From contig CM060912.1 in assembly GCA_030737875.1 (NCBI GenBank), positions 881,167,199 to 881,231,198 on the forward strand: 64,000 nucleotides of DNA, given 5' to 3'. The first letter of the stretch is position 1. The number at the start of each line of letters is the position of its first letter. The notes under the pieces were generated by a model. It searched no databases, had not been told where the DNA came from, and saw only the letters and a list, made by a program, of their open reading frames with translations. Positions 39,474-51,158 of this stretch are shown piece after piece. Position numbers and translations under genes: made by a program. Source of the DNA: Allium sativum (taxonomy: Eukaryota; Streptophyta; Magnoliopsida; Asparagales; Amaryllidaceae).

Positions 39474-40030
39474 CTTGCATATGTTATGCACATCATAAAA
39501 AGAGACAAACTTGCATATGAGCTTGCATATAAACTCGCATAAAACTTGCATATGAACTTGCATATAAACTTGCATAAAACTTGCATATGAACTTGCATAT
39601 AAACTTGCATAAAACTTGCATATGAACGTGCATATAAACTTGCATAAAACTTGCATACCATGTCATAGCGCAAAGGCAAACTTGCATATGTTATGCACAT
39701 CATAGAAAGAGACTAACTTGCACATAAACTTGCATAAAAATTGCATATCATGTCATATCACAAAGGCAAACTTGCATATGTTGTGCATATCATAAAAAGA
39801 GACTAACTTGCACATAAATCTTGCTTATACACTTGCATATCATGTCATATCACAAAGGCAAACTCACATATGTTATGCATATCATAAAAAGAGACTAACT
39901 TGCATATGATGTCATATCACAAAGGCAAACTCACATATGTTATGCATATCATAAAAAGAGACTAACTTGCATATGATCTTGCATATAAACTTGCATAAAA
40001 CTTGCATATGAACTTACATGACACATCATA
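39474..40030. repeat. TTGCATA tandem repeats in the C 3' LTR
   Basis: Alternating AACTTGCATATG and AACTTGCATAAA units, with a longer unit containing TCATATCACAAAGGCAAAC repeated about five times. The matching array in the 5' LTR is at 47777-48335. Minus-strand ORFs over it (repeated MQVLCKFICK) are artefacts of the repeat. Confidence 0.92.
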
Positions 40031-40353
40031 TCATAAAAAGAGGCAAGTTTACTTACGAACTTATAACATATGACAACCACAACTTGCATAATCCACATTT
40101 ACATCCATAGCCTCCTAATATCCTATCCTAATTAGTTTAGCAATTACTTGCTAAAGGCATAGGAACTCACCAAAACCAAGATTAGAAAACTTATGAAGTA
40201 GAACTAGTTGCTAAATATGAAGAAGATGATGATTAGAGGTTGATTAGCTTGCAACTTCCTTCATAAACTAGTGGAGGCTCCTCTTAAGTTTGATTTTGGC
40301 GGCATGAGGCCATCATTTCTATTTTTAGTATGGATTAGGCTTGCATTAGGGTG

Positions 40354-40362
40354 TATTTATAG
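40354..40362 (-). promoter_or_regulatory. TATA box of element C 3' LTR
   Basis: Minus strand CCTATAAATACACCCTA. Copy in the 5' LTR at 48657-48665, where it would drive the element's own transcript. It lies 188 nt above the donor-like site. Confidence 0.6.
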
Positions 40363-40849
40363 GATTAGGGTGTGTTTTAGACCATAGGATTAACCCTAGG
40401 TTAGATTAGGTCCGTTAGATTTAGGAAGTCTCTAGAACACAGCCCAGCCCTAGCTAGAAAACCAGATCTGGTGCACCCAAGCCAACTGGCTCGACACCCT
40501 GTGTCGACAGGCAAGTCGAAAGGGCTGTCGACTCCCCAGTCGACAGGCCTGTCGACAGCCCTGTCGACATGGGTAGGGCGGGAAGTTTCCCGCCTGGCCC
40601 CCTGCTGGCTCCAATTTCGAAATCTGACTTTTAATTTTTAAATCTGTTTTTAACTTTGAATTTTCTGTAAACTTCATTGGGCCATAACTGGGCCATACGG
40701 ACTCCGATTTGCAAAATTTCGGACTCTATTCTGCGTATTTTTCCGAGACGAACGCAATGACGCAGCCCGTTTCCCCCAATTCTCACATTTGAGATTATTT
40801 ATTCTGCAATTAGTAAATTTTAGCATTAACCGAAATTCGGGGTGTTACA

Positions 40850-41414
40850 TTCTCCCCCCCCCCCCCCTTAAAGGATTTCGTCCCCGAAATCTCTAAGCTA
40901 AGGAGAATGGATATCCTACCATCCAAACAACCATCTACTCAATCCATCAAACACGGGCATCCATTGTCCTTAAAACAATTTCTAATGATGTATGAGCATA
41001 TGCAAAAAGTGTGTGTATATGTTCCCTATCTAACGTATGAACATATGCAAACCATGATAGTGCCATGCATCCATTATGTATGCGAGAGAACCCTATCGAC
41101 ACATACAATATCTACATGAGTGCACAATCATTCACCAAAATGCATCATCCATATGATAACACAATCATTATACATCCATAAATATAGCTTCCTACACACA
41201 ATTTTATGCAATATGCAATATGAAGTGATTGAGCCGATCTAGTGCCTAGAGTGTGTATATATGCATCCACGAGCAACCACTAGCAACCACTTGCATCCAC
41301 ATGCATCCATCAAACATAACATGTCTCAAACACATGTTTCAACCATAGGTTTATCCTATCTAGAGGTCAAAGGTACTTAATGAGAGGACATACTAAAGAT
41401 AAGATGAGTACTAG
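40850..41414 (-). other. Element C 3' untranslated region and polypurine tract
   Basis: The polypurine tract is an unusually long run of about 14 G between AA and AGAA (minus strand). The hairpin GATTTCG-TCCC-CGAAATC follows at 40874-40891. The rest is the conserved non-coding tail. Confidence 0.8.
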
Positions 41415-41831
41415 TCAAACGATAAAGGAGAAGTTAAAAGACATACCCTCAAAAAGGAATGGGTACAATGAACGCATCTTCGCTTCCGTCTCCCAAGTAG
41501 CGTTGCCCTCGTCTTCTCCCCATTGTACTTTGACTAGTTGAACCTCTCGATTCCTCAATTTCCTAGTTTCTGACCCAAGGATGCGGGTAGGAGCTCGTCG
41601 GATAGTCGCATCACGCTCTACTTCCACTTCTTTAAGCAAGCTCGGCTCTACCACCTCTGCGGTCTCATGTAAGCACTTCCTCAAATGTGACACATGGAAT
41701 ACATCATGTACACCACTAAGTCTGTCAGGCAACTCCACTCTATATGCCACCCGTCCGATCCTTTCCTTAATAGGAAACGGCCCTACGAACCTTGGTGCTA
41801 ACTTCCCAACAGATCCAAAGCGAACCACATT
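41415..41831 (-). pseudogene. Element C integrase C-terminus: GPY/F module and chromodomain
   Basis: Same frame as the upstream integrase but cut off by a TGA at 41832-41834 where an arginine codon is expected (CGA to TGA fits decay of a methylated CG). It encodes VGPFPIKERIG (GPY/F), a [11 protein letters not shown] segment, and a chromodomain-like end (REVQLVKVQWGEDEGNATWE...LYPFLFEG). Without readthrough this domain is lost from the protein. Confidence 0.85.
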
Positions 41832-43262
41832 TCATAATGGAGACACTTTGACAAAGACCATGTCCCCAACTTCAAACTCAAGATCCGTCCTCCTCTTGTC
41901 CGCATAAGATTTTTGCCTATCCTGCGCTGCTTTCATCCTTCTTCGAATCAAGTCAATCTTCTCAGAAGTCTCCCTACCCATATCAGGCCCAAGCAAAATC
42001 TTATCCGTAGATTCCCACCAACATGCAGGTGATCGACAAGGCCTTCCATAAAGAGCTTCGAAAGGAGCCATACCAATACTGGACTGAAAGCTATTATTAT
42101 ATGTGAACTCCACCAATGGAAGATGCTCTTCCCATGTACCTCCAAAATCTAAGATACAAAGCCTCAAAAGGTCTTCCAGGACACGATTCACCCTCTCAGT
42201 CTGGCCGTCCGTCAGAGGATGATATGCGGTGCTCAGACACAATTGAGTCCCCACTGCTTCTTGCAAACTTCTCCAGAACTCGCTAGTGAAGATAGGATCT
42301 CGATCACTCACTATGCTAGAGGGTACCCCATGCAATCGAACTATCTCTCGAAGATATACAGAAGCTAGCCATGGAGCGGTCCTCTTGCTCTTCACAGGTA
42401 TGAAATGGGCGCTCTTAGTAAGTCTGTCTACCACCACCCAAATTCCCGTATTACCCTTTCTTGATCTGGGTAACCCGTCAATAAAATCCATCGAGACGCT
42501 ATCCCACTTCCATTGCGGAACTTCCAATGGGTGAAGCAACCCACCAGGTTTCTTTTGCTCCGCTTTCACCTGTTGGCACACCAAGCATCGAGCGACATAC
42601 TCGGCCACATCTTTCTTCATACCGCCCCAGAAGAAAACCCTCTTCATGTCTTGGTACATCTTGTCCCCACCGGGATGAATGGTCATCCTAGAACGGTGTG
42701 CATCATCAAGAATAACCTTCCTCAAACCCTCGTCTTGCGGTACACAAAGTCTACCGTCTCTACGCAAGCACCCCCTATCATCTAGGGTGTACCTACTCAA
42801 ATGGCTGGACGACTCCCCCCTTATGAGCTTCTCCACCAACTCAACCAACTGTGGGTCGTCCCTATGTGCTTCTCCAACCCGCCCCAGAAGAGTAGGTCTG
42901 ACCTCCAAGGATGCTAGCAAACCAGGTACATAATCAATGGGAGGTCTGAAATCAAACATCGAGATAAATTCCAAGCTTCGTTGTTCCACGAACAATGGAC
43001 TCAAGGACAACCTCTTTCTGCTCAAGGCGTCCGCCACCACGTTACCCTTGCCAGGGGTATACGCTATCTCGAAATCATAGGATGCTAAGAACTCCATCCA
43101 CCTTTGCTGTCTCAAATTCAAATCCTTCTGAGAAAACAAGTACTTCAATGATTTGTGGTCAGTGAACAATTCGAATCTCACACCAAGAAGATAATGGCGC
43201 CAAATCTTAAGTGCAAAAACAATAGCGGCCAACTCTAAATCATGGGTATGGTAATTTTTCTC
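41832..43262 (-). pseudogene. Element C RNase H C-terminal part and integrase core
   Basis: Roughly 475 codons, continuing the polyprotein after a frameshift. It begins in RNase H ([32 protein letters not shown], and [14 protein letters not shown] with the tether aspartate). It then enters integrase: the HHCC zinc finger (H-x6-H then CLVC), and the D,D,E catalytic triad in [13 protein letters not shown] and TERVN, with 35 residues between the second and third. All catalytic residues are present. The frameshift near 43262 is a deletion of 4 bases relative to the same place in element B. The open frame reaching 43337 begins out of frame before the true junction. Confidence 0.88.
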
Positions 43263-45796
43263 ACTCTCAACTGCCTTCCACCATAGGCTATTACCCTTCC
43301 CTCTTGCATTAAGACTGCGCCTAGTCCTGTCCCACAAGCATCGGTATAGACAACAAATGGCTTGCTCCCATCTGGCAACACTAAAACTGGAGCAGTGGTT
43401 AAAGCTCTCTTTAACCGTCGGAACGCATCATCACAATCTACGTCCCATGCGAAAACAAGATTCTTCTTCGTTAAGCGGGTTAATAGGGGTGATATCTTCG
43501 CGAAGTCTTTGATAAACTTCCTATAATAACCTGCCAACCCCAAGAAACTTCTTACTTCGGTAGCATTCTTCGGAACCTTCCAATCCTGAATTGATACTAC
43601 CTTCGCGGGATCCACAGCTATCCCTTCCTTGGAGACCACGTGCCCCAAGAATCGCACCTCCTTCCTCCAGAAGTGACATTTAGAGAATTTAGCCTTAAGG
43701 CTATGTGCTCGAAGAGTCTTCAATACCTCCCCAAGATGTAGGGCATGCTCTTCTTCACTCTTAGAAAATACTAAGATATCATCCACAAAGACCACCACGA
43801 ACTTATTAAGGAACTCCCTGAACACCCTACTCATCAAATCAACAAAGTATGCAGGGGCGTTCGTCAACCCAAATGGCATCACCAGCCACTCATAGAAACC
43901 ATCCGGAGTCCTAAAGGCAGTCTTGTCTATGCTATCCTCAGCCACCCTCAACTGATGAAACCCCGTGGCTAAGTCCAACTGAGAAAATACTGAAGCGCCA
44001 ACCAACTGATCGAAAAGATCATCAATCCTCGGCAATGGGTGTCTATTCTTCTTTGTGAGCTTGTTGAGTTCTCTATAGTCTACACAAAGTCTGAGGGACC
44101 CATCCGCCTTCGTAGCAAAAACTACTGGAGCACCCCACTCCGATATACTTCGTCTTATGAACCCCTTCTCAAGCAACTCCCCTACTTGCTTATGGAGTTC
44201 CCTCCTCTCACGAGGAGCCATGTGGCGCACTGGTAAAGATACAGGTTTAGCATTATCCACCAGATATATTCGGAAGTCAATCTCCCGCTTCGGAGGTAAG
44301 CCCTTCACCTCCTCAAACACATCCGAGTATTCCCGGACCACTCTAACAGACTGCAAACTCTCGACCGAAGCGTCAAGCGATTCAAGATAACTTAGCATAA
44401 CAGAATCCATGGGATTACAAGAGATCTCGAGAGTGTTACCCAAGCGGGTCATGAGCCTAACAACTCTCCTTTCGCAATCAAGAACAGCACCATTACTGGA
44501 TAACCAGTCCATGCCCAAAATTAACCCATAGCCCGTGAAGCCCAAAACAAAAGCATCACATCTAAACTCAATGCTAAGTATAGAAATCTTCAAACCCAAA
44601 CATATCATGGACAAATAAGTGGAGCCCCCAATCGGGTTTGAAACAACCAAGGGATCATCTACCAGACTGGTGTCTAAGTGCAGTGACTCAACTAATGATG
44701 ATGAGATAAACGAATGCGATGCGCCTGAATCAAACAATGTACGGACAGGATGATCAAATAGAAAAACCAGACTTTCAACGGAAATAGTTCTACCTCTTTC
44801 CTGAATCGGTGGGACCGCGAGAGCCTGTACTTGCCCCCTAGCCTGACCCGGTGCCATAAGAGCTTGCACCTGTCCTCCTGAGGTAGATCCCGTCCTTTGC
44901 CCCTTCTTAGGGCAATCCTTCACTAAATGCCCTGCTTCGCCACAGTGAAAGCAACCAGTCTTCTTCTTCTTTCTACAATCTTTGCTTATGTGGCCTGGTA
45001 TCCCATAATTGAAGCACTTCTTCTTCCCCTTGCCACCATTGCCTTTCCCACCTTTGTTTTGCTGTTGTTGCTGAGGTCTCTTTTGATCTCCCTTCTTCTC
45101 GGGTGCCTTATTAGCATTGTGGCCCTTCTCTTCTTCATGCATGAGCGCCATGTCAACTAGCTTCTCAAAGGTGGCCCCCATAGGGATATGAGTCATAGCC
45201 AACCCATGCATCGGTTCATTCAAGCCTTTCACGAACCTCAAAGCCTTCTTTTCCGGTGTATTCACCATGTCTAGGCCAAACCTTGCCAATTGATTGAACT
45301 TGTTGACATATTCCTTCACTGAGAGATTTCCTTGCTTTAGAGTCAAGAACCTTTCCATATACAAGTTTTCCTCTGCCCTTGAGAGAAACTTTGCCACAAA
45401 TCTTTGCCTAAAATCCGCCCAAGAGTCAACGGGGCGTTCTCCATTAGTGACCTCCCACCAGAATGAGGCCTCTCCCTTCATTAACCAAGCAGCTAACTTG
45501 ACTTTCTTTCCTTCTTCCATCTCAAAGATATCTATCAACTCTTCCACCTCCTTAAGCCAATCTCTAGCCTCCACAAAAGTTTCAGATCCTTGAAAAGGTT
45601 TCCCTCCCATAGCTTTGAATTCCTTGCAAGTCTTAGCAAAAGTATCCGTGCGAGGAGGAGGGGGAGGAGGAAGGTCGGGTGCTACGGTTGGTGGAGGAAC
45701 ATTTGCTGGACCCGCAGTGGTGGCCCTAGCCTCCATCAATCTCCTATACCATACTGGTATCGTCACACCCTCCGGAAAGTTAAGATCCTCAGCCTG
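43263..45796 (-). CDS. Element C Gag, protease, reverse transcriptase and start of RNase H
   Basis: About 840 open codons. Counting from the GTG at 45766: the Gag core (retrotransposon gag family, [16 protein letters not shown]) is near residues 90-200, then a glutamine/glycine/lysine-rich linker, then two zinc knuckles at about 251-264 and 272-285. The first knuckle reads C-x2-Y, losing a zinc ligand. Protease DSG is at 346-348. RT has [18 protein letters not shown] and FVDD (about 660-663). RNase H begins at [10 protein letters not shown] (about 807). No ATG is visible where A and B have theirs: CAG stands at 45794-45796. The frame is lost by a 4-base deletion near 43262. Particle protein and replication enzymes would all come from this one frame. 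Confidence 0.92.
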
Positions 45797-45976
45797 GCTG
45801 AAACGAAAAACGAAAGATTCAAAACGGAGAATTCGAAGGATAAAGATATGGCTATTAGGGATTATGCTTTTCTTTCAAAAACTTTTCTCTTAAAAGACAT
45901 GTTTTTGAAAATATCTCTTCCAAAAATGTTTTTAGAAAAATAGTTTTCTAAAAATTTTATCTGTTCCGGTAACCTG

Positions 45977-45988
45977 GCTCTGATACCA
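45977..45988 (-). other. Element C primer-binding site (initiator tRNA-Met)
   Basis: Minus strand TGGTATCAGAGC, two bases from the end of the 5' LTR. Confidence 0.93.
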
Positions 45989-45990
45989 CG

Positions 45991-48900
45991 TGTAACACCC
46001 CACGCCCGCTATGGTCACTCTCTAAGGGAATGCCATAACATCGGTGGAGTATTTTGAGTGAATATAGAACAGAGTAATTACAGCAAGACAGATATAAGTA
46101 ATACTTTGAAAATTTAAAACGTCATTTCAATTACAGCAGAAAATAAAACATGTCTGGTTACATCACAAAACCATAATAGAAGTCAAGTACAAATATCCAT
46201 CCTGCTAAATAAAAATACAGAATCCCAATACATGAACTGATAGCCATAAAAGAAAAGGGTAAACTGAGCTCTACATCTAGGGTCCAAGCTCCACGAGAGT
46301 AATAAAAGCAGCCTGATCAAAGCCCACTCGTGCTGGGCCCACTTTGAGAACCTGAGGGTTGGGAAAAAAAGATAAAAACAACGGGGTCAGACATAAGTCT
46401 GAGCGAGTCCTATAACTTTAACAATGTAATCATTAAAGTAATAAGGATATGATATAACTTGGTACGGTGTGACTGGGGATAAATGACTACACTCAGTAGC
46501 CCATCAGACTTAGAGTGAACTAAGATAACGATAAAGACGCATTTACCCACCCAAGGATAATTACTACACTGCACCACACCAGTCATTCCTACTTAAAGGT
46601 TGATCCCTCCCAAGGACTTAGAAAATTTACCCAGTAGTTTCATGTACCTCTAGCTCACTACATAGGTGCCGTCTGCCCCTATCTCCACTAGGCGTACCCA
46701 CTACTCCCAAGCGATCGGCTCCCTACCGTAGATACCCGTGCTGGTCCCACAATGGGGTGTATCATTCCCCAAGGTGGCAACCTGATAATATCAACGGTGC
46801 ACGGCTTTATATCTACACGATGCAACAACGACTTACCAACCAGCCCGGGTCCACACACGCATATGAAACCCGTTGATCCTGCGTTGCCACCGCTAACCCG
46901 TTTTGGCCTCTTATAGTCAAGCCCAATATGCATGTCCCGTCACTCGACTAGAGTCGAGCCCACAAAGATACGTTTGGGATATTGGTTGAAATGGGCCCCC
47001 ACAAGCTACCCACCTAAGCTTGTCATTTCTAGTGTATACCACTTAACCCTTTAATCATGTTTTAATTACATGTTCCACTTTGGTTAAGTATTCTAATCGT
47101 ATTTTCTATTGCCATCCAAGGCAACCACTAGATTTCCACATGCCACCCAAGGCACCCACTTAACCCCTCATGTCCCTCTACATGCTAATATGGTTAAGTG
47201 TTTCTTATTTAATTAATTAAGATCATGACCTCATAAAGACCTCTCACATTAGACCATCTTTTATGACTGCTGGATATGCCGGTTGGGTCCGGGCAGACTT
47301 CCATCATAAAAAGGATCTAACCTCGTGTCTTTACTTTAATCACGTATTTAACTTATGACTAAGACCTCTCACATTGGGCCAATCATTTGTAGCTGCTGGA
47401 TGGCCGGTCGGTTCCGGGCAGACTTCCGCTACAAAAGGGTCCAACCTCGTGTCTTAGTTGATTAATTACACCTAATTAATCACCCCCATAATTTGTATTA
47501 ATTATCCCTAATTAATTACACATTTTTATGAATATGGGTAGACCTAACTCAATAGGTAAATTCCCAATTCCATAGTATGGGTAGACCTAACTTAATAGGT
47601 AAATTCCCAACTCCATAATATGGGTAGACCTAACTTAATAGGTAAATTCCCAATTATGTCCATTCATTTTATGTTATGCTTAATCATAACAACTTTACAC
47701 CTTTTTATAATCATGCATATTAACCCCATCGTTCCCACATAATTCGTTTACATAACATGTCATACATAGGGACAACCTTGCATATGTTATGCACATCATA
47801 AAAAGAGACAAACTTGCATATGAGCTTGCATATAAACTCGCATAAAACTTGCATATGAACTTGCATATAAACTTGCATAAAACTTGCATATGAACTTGCA
47901 TATAAACTTGCATAAAACTTGCATATGAACGTGCATATAAACTTGCATAAAACTTGCATACCATATCATAGCGCAAAGGCAAACTTGCATATGTTATGCA
48001 CATCATAGAAAGAGACTAACTTGCACATAAACTTGCATAAAACTTGCATATCATGTCATATCACAAAGGCAAACTTGCATATGTTGTGCATATCATAAAA
48101 AGAGACTAACTTGCACATAAATCTTGCTTATACACTTGCATATCATGTCATATCACAAAGGCAAACTCACATATGTTATGCATATCATAAAAAGAGACTA
48201 ACTTGCATATGATGTCATATCACAAAGGCAAACTCACATATGTTATGCATATCATAAAAAGAGACTAACTTGCATATGATCTTGCATATAAACTTGCATA
48301 AAACTTGCATATGAACTTACATGACACATCATATCATAAAAAGAGGCAAGTTTACATATGAACTTATAACATATGACAACCACAACTTGCGTAATCCACA
48401 TTTACATCCATAGCCTCCTAATATCCTATCCTAATTAGTTTAGCAATTACTTGCTAAAGGCATAGGAACTCACCAAAACCAAGATTAGCAAACTTATGAA
48501 GTAGAACTAGTTGCTAAATATGAAGAAGATGATGATTAGAGGTTGATTAGCTTGCAACTTCCTTCATAAACTAGTGGAGGCTCCTCTTAAGTTTGATTTT
48601 GGCGGCATGAGGCCATCATTTCTATTTTTAGTATGGATTAGGCTTGCATTAGGGTGTATTTATAGGATTAGGGTGTGTTTTAGACCATAGGATTAACCCT
48701 AGGTTAGATTAGGTCCGTTAGATTTAGGAAGTCTCTAGAACACAGCCCAGCCCTAGCCAGAAAACCAGATCTGGTGCACCCAAGCCAACTGGCTCGACAC
48801 CCTGTGTCGACAGGCAAGTCGACAGGGCTGTCGACTCCCCAGTCGACAGGCCTGTCGACAGCCCTGTCGACATGGGTAGGGCGGGAAGTTTCCCGCCTGG

Positions 48901-49152
48901 CCCCCTGCTGGCTCCAATTTCGAAATCTGACTTTTAATTTTTAAATCTGTTTTTAACTTTGAATTTTCTGTAAACTTCATTGGGCCATAACTGGGCCATA
49001 CGGACTCCGATTTGCAAAATTTCGGACTCTGTTATGCGTATTTTTCCGAGATGAACGCAATGACGCAGCCCATTTCCCCCAATTCTCACATTTGAGATTA
49101 TTTATTCTACAACTAGTGAATTTTAGCATTAACCGAAATTCGGGGTGTTGCA
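45991..49152 (-). repeat. Element C 5' LTR
   Basis: Near-identical partner of 37687-40849. It ends GGTGTTGCA in place of GGTGTTACA. Same internal signals: TATA box 48657-48665, donor 48473, TTGCATA array 47777-48335, hairpins 47249-47320 and 47374-47444, acceptor 46352, E2F-like palindrome 48879-48897. Confidence 0.95.
47249..47444 (-). other. Tandem covarying hairpins, element C 5' LTR
   Basis: Same two hairpins as in the 3' LTR of C, apparently unchanged in the stems. Confidence 0.7.
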
Positions 49153-49157
49153 CAACT

Positions 49158-51158
49158 TGTCCATGATCTCGACTATCTGCGTGTCTTCCCTCTATGAAGT
49201 CCCAACTTGATCAAGGAGTGTAGGTCTAAGCTCAAGGGATGCTAACGAACCAGTCATCGACTCAACAGTATGTGTAAAGTCAAAGGCTGCCAAGAACTCT
49301 AGGCTCTTCATTTCAACAAACAAGGGACTCAAAGTCAACCTTTTTCTACTTAGCGCATCCGCCACAACATTACCCTTGCCAGGGGTATAAGCTATATCAA
49401 AGTCATATGATGCCAAGAATTCCATCCACCTCTGCTGCCTTAGATTCAAATCTTTCTGCGAGAAGAGGTACTTGAGCGACTTGTGATCAGTATATAACTC
49501 AAACCTTTCACCTAGAAGATAATGGCGCCAATATTTGAGTGCAAAGACGATCGCCGCCAATTCCAAATCATGAGTGGGATAGTTCTTCTCATGAACTTTG
49601 AGTTGCCTACCCCCAAAGCATATCACTCTCCCCTCCTGCATCAGGACAACGCCTAATCCCATGCCACATGCATCGGTGTACACGGTAAACATCTTCCCTC
49701 CATCGGGTAATGCTAGAACTGGAGCTGTGGTGAGGGCTTTCTTGAGCCTTTGAAAAGCAAGCTCACGCTCTAAGTCCCATGCAAAGACTAAGTTCTTCTT
49801 CGTTAACTTAGTGAGAGGAGCTGAAATCTTAGCGAAGTCCTTAATGAACTTCCTATAAAATCCTGCCAGACCGAGAAAGCTTCTCACTTCAGTTGCATTC
49901 TTCGGAACTTTCAAATCTTGTACCGCCACTACTTTAGCGGGATCCATAGCTATGCCTTGCTTAGAAACTATATGCCCAAGGAACCGAAATTCACTTCTCC
50001 AGAAATGGCATTTGGAGAACTTGGCTTTTAACTGATGAGCTCTAAGCGTATCCATAACCTCCTTGAGATGTATAGCATGCTCTTCCTCGTCCTTAGAGAA
50101 GATCAGAATATCATCCACGAAGACAACTACAAACTTGTTAAGGAACTCCCTAAACACCCTACTCATCAAATCAACGAAGTATGCAGGTGCATTAGTCAAA
50201 CCGAACGACATGACAAGCCATTCAAAGAATCCATCTGGAGTCCTAAACGCAGTCTTGTCAATACTATCCTCAGCCACTCTAAGCTGATGGAATCCGGTGG
50301 CTAGATCGAGCTAAGAGAAAACAGAAGCACCTACAAGCTGGTCAAAGAGATCATCAATCCGCGGTAACGGGTGCCTATTCTTCTTTGTCAGCGTGTTTAA
50401 CTCACGATAATCAACACATAGACGAAGCGAACCATCCGCCTTAGTAGCGAATACCACAGGAGCACCCCATTCAGAAATGCTTCGCCTAATGAAATTTTTC
50501 TCAAGCAACTCCTTGATTTGCTTGCTAAGCTCTCTTCTTTCTCGTGGGGCCATGTGCCTAACAGGCAATGAAACTGGCTTGGCATTATCGACAAGATAAA
50601 TACGGAAGTCTATCTCTCGTTTAGGTGGTAACCCCTTCACCTCATCAAAAACATCAGGATATTCTCGGACCACCCTCACAGATTGAAGATTGTCAATAGA
50701 CGAGTCGAGGGATTCAAGATAACATAACATGACGGGATCCAGAGGGTTACAAGAAATCTCTAAGGTATTACCAAGGCGAGTCATAAGCCTCACTATCCTA
50801 TGCTCACAATCGAGAATGGCTCCATAACTGGACAACCAATCCATGCCCAAAATCAACCTGTATCCCATGAATCGAGAACATAAGCATTACATGTGAATTC
50901 TACGGTCAAGATAGAAATCCTAAAATCCATACAAATCATAGATAGATGGGCGAAACCCCCAATTGGATTTGAAACACTAACGGGATCCTCAACTAGACTA
51001 GTACTTAGGTGCAAACTTTCAACAATGTTAGAAGAGATAAAGGTATGCGATGCGCCAGAATTAAATAAAGTTCGAACAGGAAAACCAGAAATGTAAACAA
51101 GGCTTTCTACAGAAATACTACCTAGGTCCGGAGCTGGAGTAGTGTTGAGAGCATGCAT
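49158..51158 (-). pseudogene. Element B protease, reverse transcriptase and RNase H
   Basis: Frames in sense order: 51158-50853 protease, 50868-50311 linker and RT start (LCVDYREL), and 50277-49192 RT palm with FVDD, RNase H ([22 protein letters not shown]) and connector. The protease motif reads LFNSGAS: the catalytic aspartate is replaced by asparagine. There is a frame change near 50860 (GYGLILGMD region), a stop near 50310 (GASVFS followed by TAG where glutamine is expected), and a stop at about 49192. The coding sense then continues beyond element C at 37681. Confidence 0.9.

Larger units (their letters stand above)
38048..40170 (-). other. Putative intron in the element C 3' LTR leader
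   Basis: Donor TTTTG/GTGAGTTCC, CTGAC 35-39 nt before the end, tract TCTTTTTTTTCCCAACC, acceptor CTCAG/GTTCTCAG. This is the best-looking acceptor of the set. The other LTR of C has the same signals (48473 to 46352). Confidence 0.5.
37687..40849 (-). repeat. Element C 3' LTR
   Basis: TGTAACACCCC...GGGTGTTACA. Contents in sense order: U3 core (40680-40780), E2F-like palindrome (40576-40594), GTCGAC/CTGTCGAC cluster (40490-40570), TATA box (40354-40362), donor (40170), TTGCATA array (39474-40030), three copies of an ATGGGTAGACCTAACT-type unit of about 50 bases (39232-39350), hairpin pair, CTTAACC/GGTTAAG repeats (38735-38900), branch point (38083-38087) and acceptor (38048). Confidence 0.95.
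37687..49152 (-). mobile_element. Element C: youngest, nearly complete Ty3/gypsy chromovirus
   Basis: LTRs of 3163 and 3162 bases, 8.3 kb apart end to end less the LTRs (5141-base internal region). It has a tRNA-Met primer-binding site, a long polypurine tract, and a full gag-protease-RT-RNase H-integrase-chromodomain order. The target duplication is CAACG at 37682-37686 against CAACT at 49153-49157, one mismatch. The LTRs differ by a few tens of substitutions by eye, the least in this window. It interrupts B between RNase H and the integrase zinc finger. Confidence 0.94.

Noticed and set aside
39392..39703. Minus-strand ORFs with repeated MQVLCKFICK-type peptide (also at 47695-48006)
   Set aside because: They are the translation of the TTGCATA tandem array in the C LTRs. 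The array is periodic in a way that avoids stops, and nothing suggests a protein.
39470..40030. Possible CRISPR-like array
   Set aside because: Units are short and adjoining, with no unique spacers of constant length, and the setting is a plant LTR.
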